DNA from: Bacillota bacterium
GTDB taxonomy: Bacteria; Bacillota_I; Bacilli_A; Izemoplasmatales; Hujiaoplasmataceae
Direction of reading: 5' to 3'
DNA: 64,000 nucleotides
Assembly: GCA_018818595.1 (NCBI GenBank)
Contig: JAHIRM010000036.1
Coordinates: 1-64,000 of the forward strand
Positions within the stretch are counted from its first letter, which is position 1, and each line of letters starts with the position of its first letter. The notes below the pieces were generated by a model that saw only the letters and a program-made list of their open reading frames with translations, searched no databases and had not been told where the DNA came from. A program made the translations under genes and the position numbers. Below, piece after piece: positions 27,352-36,114 of the stretch.

Positions 27352-27369
27352 GAAAAACAGTGAATTTAA

Positions 27370-27636
27370 TTAAAAAATCGCTCTTGAAATAATACTTAAA
27401 AGGATTTGGTAAAGGATTAGTCCAAGCATTGGCGTAAAATCCATATTTCCAACGACGATCCATCCTCGAAAGATGTTTAAATAGGGAGCACAGATTTTTT
27501 GAAGGATCAAATAAAATTTTGAGTTTGCAATGGGAGTCCAACTCAAGATAATTGTCACAATCATGATATAAAAATAAATTCTAAGAACATAAAAACTATA
27601 GTATAAAAGTAGGTATAAATAATCGTTGATTGTCAT
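27370..27636 (-). CDS. yggT: YggT-family membrane protein
   Basis: 88 residues with two hydrophobic helices (about 8-30 and 63-85) and the YggT signature IILSWTPIANSKFYLILQKICAPYLNIFRG between them. It belongs to the YggT/YlmG family, often encoded beside sepF and yggS in the division cluster. The start shares one base with the sepF stop (TAATG). The order yggS-sepF-yggT matches the B. subtilis ylmE-ylmF-ylmG order. Its role in division or osmotic tolerance is not settled. Confidence 0.88.
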   Translation of the reverse strand: MTINDYLYLLLYYSFYVLRIYFYIMIVTIILSWTPIANSKFYLILQKICAPYLNIFRGWIVVGNMDFTPMLGLILYQILLSIISRAIF

Positions 27637-27962
27637 TATTTTTTCTTTTGAAATTCACTGACAAATCGCTTTAATGTAGGCCCATTTAAATCCGTTTTTT
27701 GAGCAAGCAAATAAATTTTGTCTTGAATTTTTACGATTTCTCCATCGCAAGCAAATAAAACTCCTGTTAAAAATAAGAGAACTTCGTTTGCTTCTGGGAT
27801 TAAACAATTATCAAAATTTAACACGATGGGAGTTCGATGCATGATAATCTCTGCATATTCATAAATCCCAGAACTATCTTGGATTCGAAAGAATTTTACA
27901 TCTTCTAAATCAACATCTGTAGATACCATTTGATCTTTTTTCTTAAACATTCCCAAAATCAT
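27636..27962 (-). CDS. sepF: SepF cell division protein
   Basis: 108 residues. The N-terminus (GMFKKKDQ) is short but fits the membrane-targeting helix of SepF. The core, residues about 28-105, has YEYAEIIMHRTPIVLNFDNC and RFVSEF, typical of the DUF552/SepF fold. SepF polymerises, binds the FtsZ C-terminal peptide and tethers FtsZ to the membrane. FtsA was not found in the window, so SepF may be the main tether. The start is either the ATG at 27962, inside the yggS end, or the one at 27950. Confidence 0.87.
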   Translation of the reverse strand: MILGMFKKKDQMVSTDVDLEDVKFFRIQDSSGIYEYAEIIMHRTPIVLNFDNCLIPEANEVLLFLTGVLFACDGEIVKIQDKIYLLAQKTDLNGPTLKRFVSEFQKKK

Positions 27963-28606
27963 CCCTCATTTCTAAATAGAATTCTTCCTAATCGCAAATG
28001 GGTTGCATTGCATTTAACTGCAATTTGGTAATCATTTGACATACCCATTGACAAGTAAGATTGCTTTACGTTTGGTAATTGAAGCTTTTTTATTTTATTT
28101 GATAACTTCTTAAGTGATAAAAATTCGCTTTCGATTTGTACTTTGTCTTCTGTATTTGAAGCCATACCCATTAAACCTACTACCTCTATTTTATCATATA
28201 TTTCAATTTTTTTGATAAAATCAATTACTTCTTTATTATCTATTCCAGATTTAGATACTTCTTTCGAAATATGGACTTCTATGAAACACTTTAATGGCGT
28301 TATTCGATATTTCTGAATTTCTAAAGCAAGACTAAGTCGGTCTAATGAATGCAGATAATCAATTTTGTTAATAATTTTTTTTACTTTGTTTGTTTGTAAA
28401 GATCCTATAAAATGCCAAGTAATCTTTTCCTTTTCAAACGTCTCGTATTTTTCTAAAAAGGACTCCGCTCGGTTTTCTCCAAAATGATTGATTCCAAGGA
28501 GTAAAAGTTCTTTCATCTTGGAAGAGTCAACGTATTTTGTCGCAGCTATAATCGTTTGTTGAGTCAAGTGTGATTTGATTGAATCTAAATTTTCTAATAA
28601 AGCCAA
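27959..28606 (-). CDS. yggS: PLP homeostasis protein YggS
   Basis: 215 residues from a TTG at 28606. AATKYVDSSKMKELLL carries the PLP-binding Lys, GINHFGENRAESF, WHFIGSLQTNKVK and SMGMSNDY are the other family blocks. It binds pyridoxal phosphate and affects vitamin B6 and amino-acid balance without a known reaction. The TTG is chosen because AGAGGTG lies eight bases upstream; an in-frame TTG at 28636 has no site. The ribosome site overlaps the stop of the small membrane protein before it. Confidence 0.9.
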   Translation of the reverse strand: MALLENLDSIKSHLTQQTIIAATKYVDSSKMKELLLLGINHFGENRAESFLEKYETFEKEKITWHFIGSLQTNKVKKIINKIDYLHSLDRLSLALEIQKYRITPLKCFIEVHISKEVSKSGIDNKEVIDFIKKIEIYDKIEVVGLMGMASNTEDKVQIESEFLSLKKLSNKIKKLQLPNVKQSYLSMGMSNDYQIAVKCNATHLRLGRILFRNEG

Positions 28607-28613
28607 TGAAACT

Positions 28614-28787
28614 TCACCTCTTTTTTCTAGATGCAAACGAAAAAAAGCCAGACAAAATCATAATATAGATGGCAAGCAAAATTGAAACAAATGTATTTTG
28701 GATTACAAAAGCAATCAAAAGCACAACTGTTATCAAGTTCACAAGATAAAACAATAGAAAATAAATGTATTTCTTTTTTTTAATCAA
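28614..28787 (-). CDS. Small membrane protein, 57 residues
   Basis: A 57-codon frame starts at a TTG (28787) with AAGGTGG six bases upstream and ends at TGA (28614). It reads MIKKKKYIYFLLFYLVNLIT at the N-terminus, then two hydrophobic helices (about 7-28 and 32-50) and a basic end (ASRKKR). The start lies inside the end of surE in another frame and the stop overlaps the ribosome site of yggS, so it fits tightly into the operon. Positive N- and C-termini suggest a helical hairpin with both ends inside the cell. No family recognised. Confidence 0.65.
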   Translation of the reverse strand: MIKKKKYIYFLLFYLVNLITVVLLIAFVIQNTFVSILLAIYIMILSGFFSFASRKKR

Positions 28788-29508
28788 GTTGCCCCACCTT
28801 CTCTTTACATTCTTTCAGTCCTTTGGAAGTTTGATTGGCAAATTTCAAAGGGGTTATTGAGATGTAACCTTGATTAGCAGCCCATAAATCTGTGCCTTCT
28901 TCAAAATGAAATGGCAAGAATTTTCGATGGTTTTTATAGGTTCCATCGTCGCTTCTTAAGTAAAAATGTTCTGTAGGTCGAAATCCTAAATCTGTGATAC
29001 GTATGCCTTTCGAAGTGGCAAAAGCTTTGGAAACAAAATTTACATTTAACAAATATTCTTTTGATAATAATTTATGAAATAAGATATAATCCATGACTTT
29101 TTCAAATTCGTCTTCTGCAGGTTTAAAGTAATCATAATCTGCGGAAAACGCTATGGCTTTTAAATTAGCCTTTAAAGCTTCCATTCCAGCTCCAACCGTT
29201 CCAGAATAGACTGTATCCGCTCCAACATTAAAGCCGTTGTTTATCCCTGAAACTACTAAATCTGGTTGTAAATTCAAGCCATGAATGGCAAAAGCAACCG
29301 CATCAGCAGGAGTTCCTTCCACGCTATAGATTGTAGGGGAATGTTCATAGACTTTGGCTTCATCCCAAAACACTCTTGAAACAGAAGCTCCACTCATGTG
29401 AAAATGTGGCGCAACTAAAGTCACTTCGCCATATTTTTGAAGTTTTGCATAGAGAATTTGAATTCCTGTTGCGTTGTACCCATCATCATTGGTAAGTAAT
29501 ATTTTCAT
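28780..29508 (-). CDS. surE: 5'/3'-nucleotidase SurE
   Basis: 242 residues. MKILLTNDDGYNATGI carries the D-D metal ligands (residues 8-9), VVSGINNGFNVGADTVYSGTVGAGMEA the Ser-Gly-x-N-x-G site. It removes phosphate from nucleoside monophosphates and is linked to stationary-phase survival in other bacteria. The start shares the last base of the yhbY stop. With deoB, deoC and deoD in the window it could feed nucleosides into salvage; that link is inference. Confidence 0.93.
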   Translation of the reverse strand: MKILLTNDDGYNATGIQILYAKLQKYGEVTLVAPHFHMSGASVSRVFWDEAKVYEHSPTIYSVEGTPADAVAFAIHGLNLQPDLVVSGINNGFNVGADTVYSGTVGAGMEALKANLKAIAFSADYDYFKPAEDEFEKVMDYILFHKLLSKEYLLNVNFVSKAFATSKGIRITDLGFRPTEHFYLRSDDGTYKNHRKFLPFHFEEGTDLWAANQGYISITPLKFANQTSKGLKECKEKVGQLD

Positions 29509-29804
29509 TAAAGTGGCAACTCAATTCGATTAATTAAAGCAAGGTTTTCTTTGTACAAAACCATCACTTTTCCAATTTTTTGAATTACTTGAATGTCTGC
29601 TTCTTGAAGAGATTGTTCTAATGCAATGATTGGGGTTGTGCAGTTATTTAAAACGGTGATTTTCCCTAGTTCATATTTCGTCAAATAATCTAATAAATTA
29701 GTTTTAATTTGCGCAGTTAATCCTTCTTTTCCAATTTGAAATGCTGATTTTTTGGTTTGCGCTAAACTTCTTAATACGCGTTTTTGTTTTCCGGTTAGAT
29801 TCAT
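29508..29804 (-). CDS. yhbY: YhbY-family RNA-binding protein (CRM domain)
   Basis: 98 residues. LTGKQKRVLRSLAQTKKSAFQIGKEGLTAQI is the N-terminal signature of the CRM fold, with the G-K-x-G-L-T loop that binds RNA. YhbY associates with pre-50S ribosomal particles. The ATG has no clear ribosome site. It is the first gene of yhbY-surE-small ORF-yggS-sepF-yggT, and a promoter lies about 150 bases upstream, leaving a long untranslated leader. Confidence 0.9.
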   Translation of the reverse strand: MNLTGKQKRVLRSLAQTKKSAFQIGKEGLTAQIKTNLLDYLTKYELGKITVLNNCTTPIIALEQSLQEADIQVIQKIGKVMVLYKENLALINRIELPL

Positions 29805-29952
29805 ATGTTTATCAAATATAATATAATTTTCCTAAATATTATATATCCCTTTCGTCTTTTTTTGCAGTGGATGTTAGGTCATCCAATTTTTGTTTTTAGA
29901 TAGGTGTTTCTTCATTTTATTTCTATGAATTTCATGTAATGGTTTCTAAAAA

Positions 29953-29981
29953 ATTGTATCACTTTTTGACTGAAAATACAA
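29953..29981 (-). promoter_or_regulatory. Promoter of the yhbY-surE-yggS-sepF-yggT operon
   Basis: TTGTAT (29981-29976), a 17-base spacer and TACAAT (29958-29953) on the minus strand, just after the ftsZ terminator. The leader to yhbY (about 29945-29805) contains a small hairpin GGATG/CATCC and a possible 13-codon ORF (MKKHLSKNKNWMT), neither with a known role. Confidence 0.68.
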
Positions 29982-29994
29982 TGTTATCTTAAAG

Positions 29995-30020
29995 AAAAAA
30001 GGTGGGCAAGCCCAACCTTT
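29995..30020 (-). terminator. Terminator after ftsZ
   Basis: On the minus strand AAAGGTTGGGC-TT-GCCCACCTTT (one bulged base) is followed by a T-rich tract. It begins two bases after the ftsZ stop. Confidence 0.75.
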
Positions 30021-30021
30021 G

Positions 30022-31194
30022 TTATTTTTTAAATCGTTCTTTTAACCAAGATGGAATTTGAATATCTTCTTTTTCTTCTTGTGTTTCTTTTGGAATTTCA
30101 ATTTGTTCCTTTTGCTTTTTTAATTTTTTCTTATTTTCTTTTCTGGAAGGCGTGTTTTGTTTTTCAAACACATTATCCATAGAAGGTACATCAATTGGTT
30201 TTTCTTCAGCGTGTTGGAACGTGTTATCTCTAAATAGAGGATCTTCACTAAATCCAGTAGCTATAACGGTTACGATAATTTCATCTTCAAGGTCTGAATT
30301 AATAGCAGAACCATAGATTACGTTAATGTCGGTAGTAGAAGATTTTTGAATTTCTTCAATGATTTCGTTGATTTCATATAGAGATGCATCATATCCTGAA
30401 GTAATATTCACAATGGCATCTGTTGCGCCATTGATAGAAGTTTCTAATAATGGACTTCTAATGGCGGCTCTTGCGGCTTCAACTGCACGATTTTCGCCTT
30501 CTGCAATTCCGATTCCCATTAAAGCAGTTCCTTTGTCTTTCATAACTGTTTTGACATCGGCAAAATCGACATTGACCACTCCAGGGACAGCTATAATTTC
30601 TGTGATACCTTGTACACCTTGTCTTAATACATTATCTGCTTCTCTAAATGCATCAAGATATGGTGTGTTTTTATCAACAATATATAAGAGTTTATCATTT
30701 GGGATCACAATTAAAGTATCCACAAATGGTTTTAATTCTTCTAATCCTTGCATGGCTACGCTTGCACGTTTTCTTCCTTCAAATCCAAAAGGTTTTGTGA
30801 CGATTCCTATGGTCAAACAGCCCATTTCTCTTGCAATGCGCGCAATAACTGGCGCAGCACCTGTTCCAGTTCCTCCGCCCATACCAGCAGTAATAAAAAC
30901 CATATCGGTTTCAGCTAATAAATCGCGGATTTCGTCTTCGGATTCAAGTGCAGCTTGTCTTCCAACATCTGGACTGGCGCCTGCGCCAAGTCCGCGTGTT
31001 AGCATTTTTCCTAATTGTACTCTCACATCGGCTTTAGAAAGTTTTAATACTTGTGCATCGGTATTCATTGCTACAAATTCGACACCTTGAACATCATTTT
31101 CAATCATGCGGTTGATTGCAGATCCTCCGCCACCACCGACACCTATGACTTTAATGTTGGGTTTTTGATTAAATTTATCGTTTAAATCAAACAT
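30022..31194 (-). CDS. ftsZ: Cell division GTPase FtsZ
   Basis: 390 residues. [15 protein letters not shown] opens the fold, [14 protein letters not shown] is the tubulin signature GTP motif and [11 protein letters not shown] the T7 loop. A Lys/Glu-rich linker (about 320-375) leads to a conserved C-terminal peptide, [13 protein letters not shown], the docking site for SepF-type tethers. It forms the Z ring. It appears monocistronic from a good promoter, with an untranslated leader of about 90 bases, rather than sitting beside ftsA and mur genes. Confidence 0.96.
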   Translation of the reverse strand: MFDLNDKFNQKPNIKVIGVGGGGGSAINRMIENDVQGVEFVAMNTDAQVLKLSKADVRVQLGKMLTRGLGAGASPDVGRQAALESEDEIRDLLAETDMVFITAGMGGGTGTGAAPVIARIAREMGCLTIGIVTKPFGFEGRKRASVAMQGLEELKPFVDTLIVIPNDKLLYIVDKNTPYLDAFREADNVLRQGVQGITEIIAVPGVVNVDFADVKTVMKDKGTALMGIGIAEGENRAVEAARAAIRSPLLETSINGATDAIVNITSGYDASLYEINEIIEEIQKSSTTDINVIYGSAINSDLEDEIIVTVIATGFSEDPLFRDNTFQHAEEKPIDVPSMDNVFEKQNTPSRKENKKKLKKQKEQIEIPKETQEEKEDIQIPSWLKERFKK

Positions 31195-31292
31195 ACGATA
31201 CCTCCCAAGTCAATCATTAAATATATGTTATCATAAAAGAACATATAAATAAAGTTGTTTTAAATATTTCGGTGAAAAGTTCTTCTACTTCT

Positions 31293-31321
31293 ATTATACG
31301 TAATTAGCGCTTTGTTTTCAA
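31293..31321 (-). promoter_or_regulatory. Promoter of ftsZ
   Basis: TTGAAA (31321-31316), a 17-base spacer and TATAAT (31298-31293) on the minus strand, about 100 bases before the ATG. Nothing else is recognised in 31195-31384. Confidence 0.8.
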
Positions 31322-31384
31322 TAATATTATATCGTGAACAGAACTTTTTTTTGCTATTTTATATCCTTTTGTAAAAATCGATTT

Positions 31385-32500
<1,116 letters not shown>

Positions 32501-33073
32501 TTAAAGGATTTGTCCGTAAACGATGCCGTTTATTGCTGCAGCATTGCCTTCATCTGTATCGATATGCATTGCGGAAGCAAAATCATCCCGAACACGAATG
32601 ACTACGTCTCCAAAAACAAGGGATCGATCTAGTGTTTCGACTTTTACTAAAACGATTTGTTTATCTTTTAAATCAAAAGCTAACGCGTCTTTTGGAGTCA
32701 AATGAATATGTCTTTTCGCAATAATAACGCCTTCTAATACCTCAATTTCTCCAACGGGTCCAACAATTTTACATGGAGCACTTTTAAAAGTGTCTCCTGA
32801 TTCTCGAATAGGAGCAACGACACCTATCGATCTTGCATCCGTTAAAGATATTTCAATTTGAGTATTTTTCCTTACAGGACCTAGAATAGACACTCCTGTA
32901 ATTTCCTTTTTTGGTCCAACAACTGTAACGCGTTCTTCTGCCGCAAATTGCCCTGGTTGAGACAACATTTTTTTTATTGTAAGTTCATGATTTTTTCCAA
33001 ATAAAATCTCTAAATCTTTTTGGCTCAAATGAACATGTCTTGCTGATACTTCTACTAATACATTTCGTTCCAT
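32501..33073 (-). CDS. pduL: Phosphate acyltransferase, PduL type
   Basis: 190 residues from an ATG at 33073, which has AGGAGG at good spacing; upstream in-frame codons to 33103 are not needed. Two PduL repeats are visible: VEVSARHVHLSQKDLEILFG and VIIAKRHIHLTPKDALAF, each with the zinc-binding His pair. It interconverts acyl-CoA and acyl phosphate, and in organisms without Pta it serves as the phosphotransacetylase for ATP formation through acetate kinase. There is no microcompartment gene around, so that housekeeping role is more likely. Its place inside a queuosine cluster seems fortuitous. Confidence 0.9.
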   Translation of the reverse strand: MERNVLVEVSARHVHLSQKDLEILFGKNHELTIKKMLSQPGQFAAEERVTVVGPKKEITGVSILGPVRKNTQIEISLTDARSIGVVAPIRESGDTFKSAPCKIVGPVGEIEVLEGVIIAKRHIHLTPKDALAFDLKDKQIVLVKVETLDRSLVFGDVVIRVRDDFASAMHIDTDEGNAAAINGIVYGQIL

Positions 33074-33107
33074 ATAGTCCTCCTTCACAAGCATCGTAAT
33101 CATTCAT

Positions 33108-33136
33108 ATTCTACTACTTTTGCACATTTTTCGCAA
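33108..33136 (-). promoter_or_regulatory. Promoter of pduL-tgt
   Basis: TTGCGA (33136-33131), a 17-base spacer and TAGAAT (33113-33108) on the minus strand, divergent from the transporter promoter. Confidence 0.6.
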
Positions 33137-33153
33137 TTCAAATCTGCTTTTAA

Positions 33154-33181
33154 TTGTATTTTTTCGAGAATTTGATATAAT
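33154..33181 (+). promoter_or_regulatory. Promoter of the queuosine precursor transporter gene
   Basis: TTGTAT (33154-33159), a 16-base spacer and TATAAT (33176-33181). The start point near 33188 would put the preQ1 riboswitch at the very 5' end of the mRNA. Confidence 0.78.
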
Positions 33182-33192
33182 GGTATCGCATT

Positions 33193-33231
33193 CGCAGTTC
33201 GAAACCATCCTGCGTAATCAAAACTAGGAGG
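33193..33231 (+). promoter_or_regulatory. preQ1-I riboswitch
   Basis: P1 is CGCAG (33193-33197) with CTGCG (33210-33214). The loop begins TTCGAAACC, and the A-rich tail AATCAAAACTAGGAGG follows. This is the small H-type pseudoknot layout of class I preQ1 riboswitches, in which loop C residues pair with G residues of the tail. Here the tail is the AGGAGG ribosome site itself, so ligand binding should block translation of the transporter gene. The fit is by eye; the downstream gene strongly supports it. Confidence 0.8.
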
Positions 33232-33237
33232 ATTTAT

Positions 33238-33918
33238 ATGAGTAATGAATTGTTATGGTTTATCTTTGCCATTGTTAATTTTTTGTTATTAATGGGATTG
33301 TATAAACTATTTGGAAAAACTGGTATTTTTGTTTGGGTAGGTATTGCAACGTTACTTGCCAACATTCAAGTAACAAAGAACATCTCTTTGTTTGGAATCA
33401 ATGCAACTCTTGGAAACATTATGTATGGTACTATTTTTTTAGCAACCGATGCTTTAAATGAAATTTTTGATAAAAAAGCTGCTAAAAAGGCTGTTTATCT
33501 TGGGTTTTATGTGTTGTTATCTTCTCTTATTGTAATGCAACTTGCATTGACTTTTATTCCCAATGAGAACGATATATCTCAAACTGCATTAGAAACTATT
33601 TTTGGTTTTTTACCACGAATTGCTTTAGGTAGTTTAATTGCGTTTTTCATTAGTCAGCAATTGGATGTGAATTTATTTCAAAAAATAAAACACAAATGGC
33701 CAAGTGATAAATGGTTATGGGTAAGAAACAATGGATCAACATTTATAAGCCAATTCGTTGACAGCATTATTTTTGTTCCGATTGCTTTTTTAGGAGTTTA
33801 TGATTTAACTGTAGTCATTGAAATTTTTATTTCAACTTATGTCATTAAACTTGTCGTTGCTTTTTTAGATACTCCGTTCTTATATTTAATGAAAAAAATT
33901 AAACCACTTGATAATTAA
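33238..33918 (+). CDS. Queuosine precursor transporter (YhhQ/VUT family)
   Basis: 226 residues with about six membrane helices. NIMYGTIFLATDALNEIFDKKAAKKAVY is the family signature (the D-x-L-N-E loop) and GSTFISQFVDSIIFVPIAFL the second conserved block. YhhQ-type proteins take up preQ0/preQ1 or related bases. The strong AGGAGG site is inside a preQ1-I riboswitch, matching the function. With Tgt and QueA on either side, and no preQ0 synthesis genes in view, the cell probably salvages the precursor. Ends at a bidirectional terminator shared with queA. Confidence 0.92.
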   Translation: MSNELLWFIFAIVNFLLLMGLYKLFGKTGIFVWVGIATLLANIQVTKNISLFGINATLGNIMYGTIFLATDALNEIFDKKAAKKAVYLGFYVLLSSLIVMQLALTFIPNENDISQTALETIFGFLPRIALGSLIAFFISQQLDVNLFQKIKHKWPSDKWLWVRNNGSTFISQFVDSIIFVPIAFLGVYDLTVVIEIFISTYVIKLVVAFLDTPFLYLMKKIKPLDN

Positions 33919-33925
33919 TCAAAAG

Positions 33926-33956
33926 AAAAAGGCTAAAATTAGCCTTTTTTATTTTT
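33926..33956. terminator. Bidirectional terminator between the transporter gene and queA
   Basis: An AAAAAGGCTAA/TTAGCCTTTTT stem (33926-33936 with 33939-33949) has T-runs in both directions. It overlaps the queA stop. Confidence 0.88.
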
Positions 33957-34980
33957 TTGGTAGTAAAAACATGGAATCTCCAAATGAGAAAAAACGGTAC
34001 TTTTCTTTGATGGCTTCCATGTATGCATTCATTATAATCTCTTTTGATGAGAAAGCAGATACTAACATGACCAAAGTGGATTTCGGTAAATGAAAGTTGG
34101 TAATTAAGCCATCGATTGCTTGAAATGAAAATCCAGGATAAATGAAAATATCAGTAAATCCACTTTCACCTATGAACTGGTGATGTTTTTGATAAATAGA
34201 CTCAAGGGTTCTTGTGGTAGTTGTTCCAACCGCAATAATCCTTCTGTTTTCTTTTTTTGCTTGATTTAGCTTATTTGCTACTTCTATGTCAAATGAATAA
34301 AACTCAGAATGCATATGATGTTTTGAAACATCATCCACGCTTACAGGACGAAAGGTTCCAAGTCCCACGTGAAGTGTAAGAAAATAGATTTCAACTCCAA
34401 TTTGTTGTAGCGTGTTTAACAACTCTTTGGTAAAGTGTAATCCCGCTGTTGGAGACGCTGCACTTCCAATTACTTTTGAGTACACGGTTTGGTATCTATC
34501 TTGTTCTTTTAGTTTTTCATGAATATATGGAGGCAATGGCATTTCGCCAAGTTGATCCAGGATTTCTAAGAAAATTCCTTGATAGATCATCTTGAAGAGT
34601 CGAATTCCTTCTTCTTTTACACCAATACATTTTGCTTTTAATAATCCTCCAAAAGTTATAACAGTACCTAATTTTACTCTTCTAGCTGGTTTAGATAGTG
34701 TTTCCCATACATCAAGTTCTAATGATTTAAGTAAAAGTATTTCAATGGATGCATGTGTTTTCTCTTTGGTTCCAATTAACCTTGCAGGCAGCACTTTGGT
34801 ATCGTTTAAGACTAATACATCTCCTTTTTTTAAATAGGAAGGAAGATGATGAAACAAATCATGTGTTACTTCAAAATTATCTCTGTGACAAAGTAGTAGT
34901 CTAGAGGAATCACGATTTAAAAGTGGAGTTTGTGCAATTAATTCTTCTGGTAATTTATAGTCAAAGTCATCTGTTTTCAT
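33949..34980 (-). CDS. queA: S-adenosylmethionine:tRNA ribosyltransferase-isomerase
   Basis: 343 residues, normal length. [25 protein letters not shown] at the start, [29 protein letters not shown] and [11 protein letters not shown] are the hallmark blocks. QueA transfers the ribosyl part of SAM to preQ1 in tRNA, making epoxyqueuosine. It lies one base downstream of ruvB on the same strand, so ruvB-queA is a unit; ruvB-queA-tgt adjacency is common in bacteria and is kept here except for the inserted transporter gene and pduL. Confidence 0.96.
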   Translation of the reverse strand: MKTDDFDYKLPEELIAQTPLLNRDSSRLLLCHRDNFEVTHDLFHHLPSYLKKGDVLVLNDTKVLPARLIGTKEKTHASIEILLLKSLELDVWETLSKPARRVKLGTVITFGGLLKAKCIGVKEEGIRLFKMIYQGIFLEILDQLGEMPLPPYIHEKLKEQDRYQTVYSKVIGSAASPTAGLHFTKELLNTLQQIGVEIYFLTLHVGLGTFRPVSVDDVSKHHMHSEFYSFDIEVANKLNQAKKENRRIIAVGTTTTRTLESIYQKHHQFIGESGFTDIFIYPGFSFQAIDGLITNFHLPKSTLVMLVSAFSSKEIIMNAYMEAIKEKYRFFSFGDSMFLLPKK

Positions 34981-34981
34981 T

Positions 34982-35986
34982 CTAGAACATACTACCTTGG
35001 TAGCCCTTTTTTAAATGTTTGTAAGCTTTTTCTGTTACTACTCTACCTCTTGGTGTTCGACTAATAAATCCTTGTTGAATCAAGAAAGGTTCATAAACAT
35101 CTTCTAATGTTTGTGGATCTTCACTAATCGATGTTGCAATGGTTTCAAGTCCAACTGGCCCACCATGATATTTTTCTATAATTCCTAGAAGATATTCTCG
35201 ATCTTTTCGATCAAGTCCGCTTTCATCAATTTTTAATTTATCAAGTGCAATTTTTGTAATATCGATGGTAATGGTTCCATCTCCTAAAATATCTGCGAAG
35301 TCTCTAACTCTACGAAATAACCGATTTACAATTCTTGGAGTTCCTCTTGATCGCTTAGCAAGTTCACACACAGCTTCAGGAGAAATAACACATTCATAAA
35401 TTGCTGCAGTACGAATACAGATGGCTTCTAATTCTTTATCTGTATAAAAATCAAGTTTATGTACAATTCCAAATCTCTCTCTTAAAGGGCCTGTTAAATC
35501 ACCAAATCTTGTAGTAGCTCCAATCAAGGTAAACGGCGGTAAATCAACACGAATGGACTTTGCGCCTGAGTCTCTTCCTACAACAATGTCAATAATAAAA
35601 TCTTCCATGGACGAATATAAAATTTCTTCTACAATTTTAGGAAGGCGGTGAATTTCATCAATAAATAAAACATCTCCTGGTTCAAGCGAAGTAACGATTG
35701 CTGCTAAGTCCCCTGTTCTTTCTATGGTTGGTCCGCTGCATACTTTAATATGAACGCCTAATTCATTTGCAATGACTTGTGCTAGTGTGGTTTTTCCTAA
35801 CCCAGGAGGTCCATATAAAAGTACATGATCTAGCGATTCTGAGCGCTTCTTAGCCGCCTCAACCGCTATCTCAATCATTTCTTTTACATTGGTCTGTCCA
35901 ATATACTCTCCAAAGTATTTTGGGCGTAACGTTGCTTCGATTTCGTCATCGATTAATAAGTTATTACTGATGATTCGTTTATCCAT
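34982..35986 (-). CDS. ruvB: Holliday junction branch migration ATPase RuvB
   Basis: 334 residues. [18 protein letters not shown] is the Walker [11 protein letters not shown] the Walker B and [19 protein letters not shown] the sensor/arginine-finger region; the C-terminal winged helix contains [17 protein letters not shown]. It drives branch migration with RuvA, whose gene is not adjacent here. The ATG at 35986 has GAGG eight bases upstream; the GTG at 35995 overlaps that site. An extended -10 (TGGTATAAT) lies at 36013-36005, back-to-back with the promoter of the coiled-coil genes. Confidence 0.96.
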   Translation of the reverse strand: MDKRIISNNLLIDDEIEATLRPKYFGEYIGQTNVKEMIEIAVEAAKKRSESLDHVLLYGPPGLGKTTLAQVIANELGVHIKVCSGPTIERTGDLAAIVTSLEPGDVLFIDEIHRLPKIVEEILYSSMEDFIIDIVVGRDSGAKSIRVDLPPFTLIGATTRFGDLTGPLRERFGIVHKLDFYTDKELEAICIRTAAIYECVISPEAVCELAKRSRGTPRIVNRLFRRVRDFADILGDGTITIDITKIALDKLKIDESGLDRKDREYLLGIIEKYHGGPVGLETIATSISEDPQTLEDVYEPFLIQQGFISRTPRGRVVTEKAYKHLKKGYQGSMF

Positions 35987-36054
35987 ATTACACACCTCGT
36001 TATTATTATACCAAATTTAAGATAAAAATCATCAGAATTATTTCTCTTGTTTTA

Positions 36055-36083
36055 TTGAATTAAAGTACTATCTATATTATAAT
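36055..36083 (+). promoter_or_regulatory. Promoter of the two coiled-coil genes
   Basis: TTGAAT (36055-36060), a 17-base spacer and TATAAT (36078-36083), 31 bases before the first ATG. It is divergent from the ruvB promoter. Confidence 0.8.
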
Positions 36084-36114
36084 ATCTTTATGAGGGAAAG
36101 TTGAGGTGAACGAA

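Noticed and set aside
27317-27541. 74-codon minus-strand frame overlapping yggT
   Set aside because: It is an out-of-frame shadow of yggT running into the ileS promoter, without family features.
30359-31090. A 243-codon open frame on the plus strand opposite ftsZ
   Set aside because: It is the mirror of a conserved ftsZ coding frame, has no ribosome site and a Ser/Pro/Ile-rich composition typical of antisense frames.
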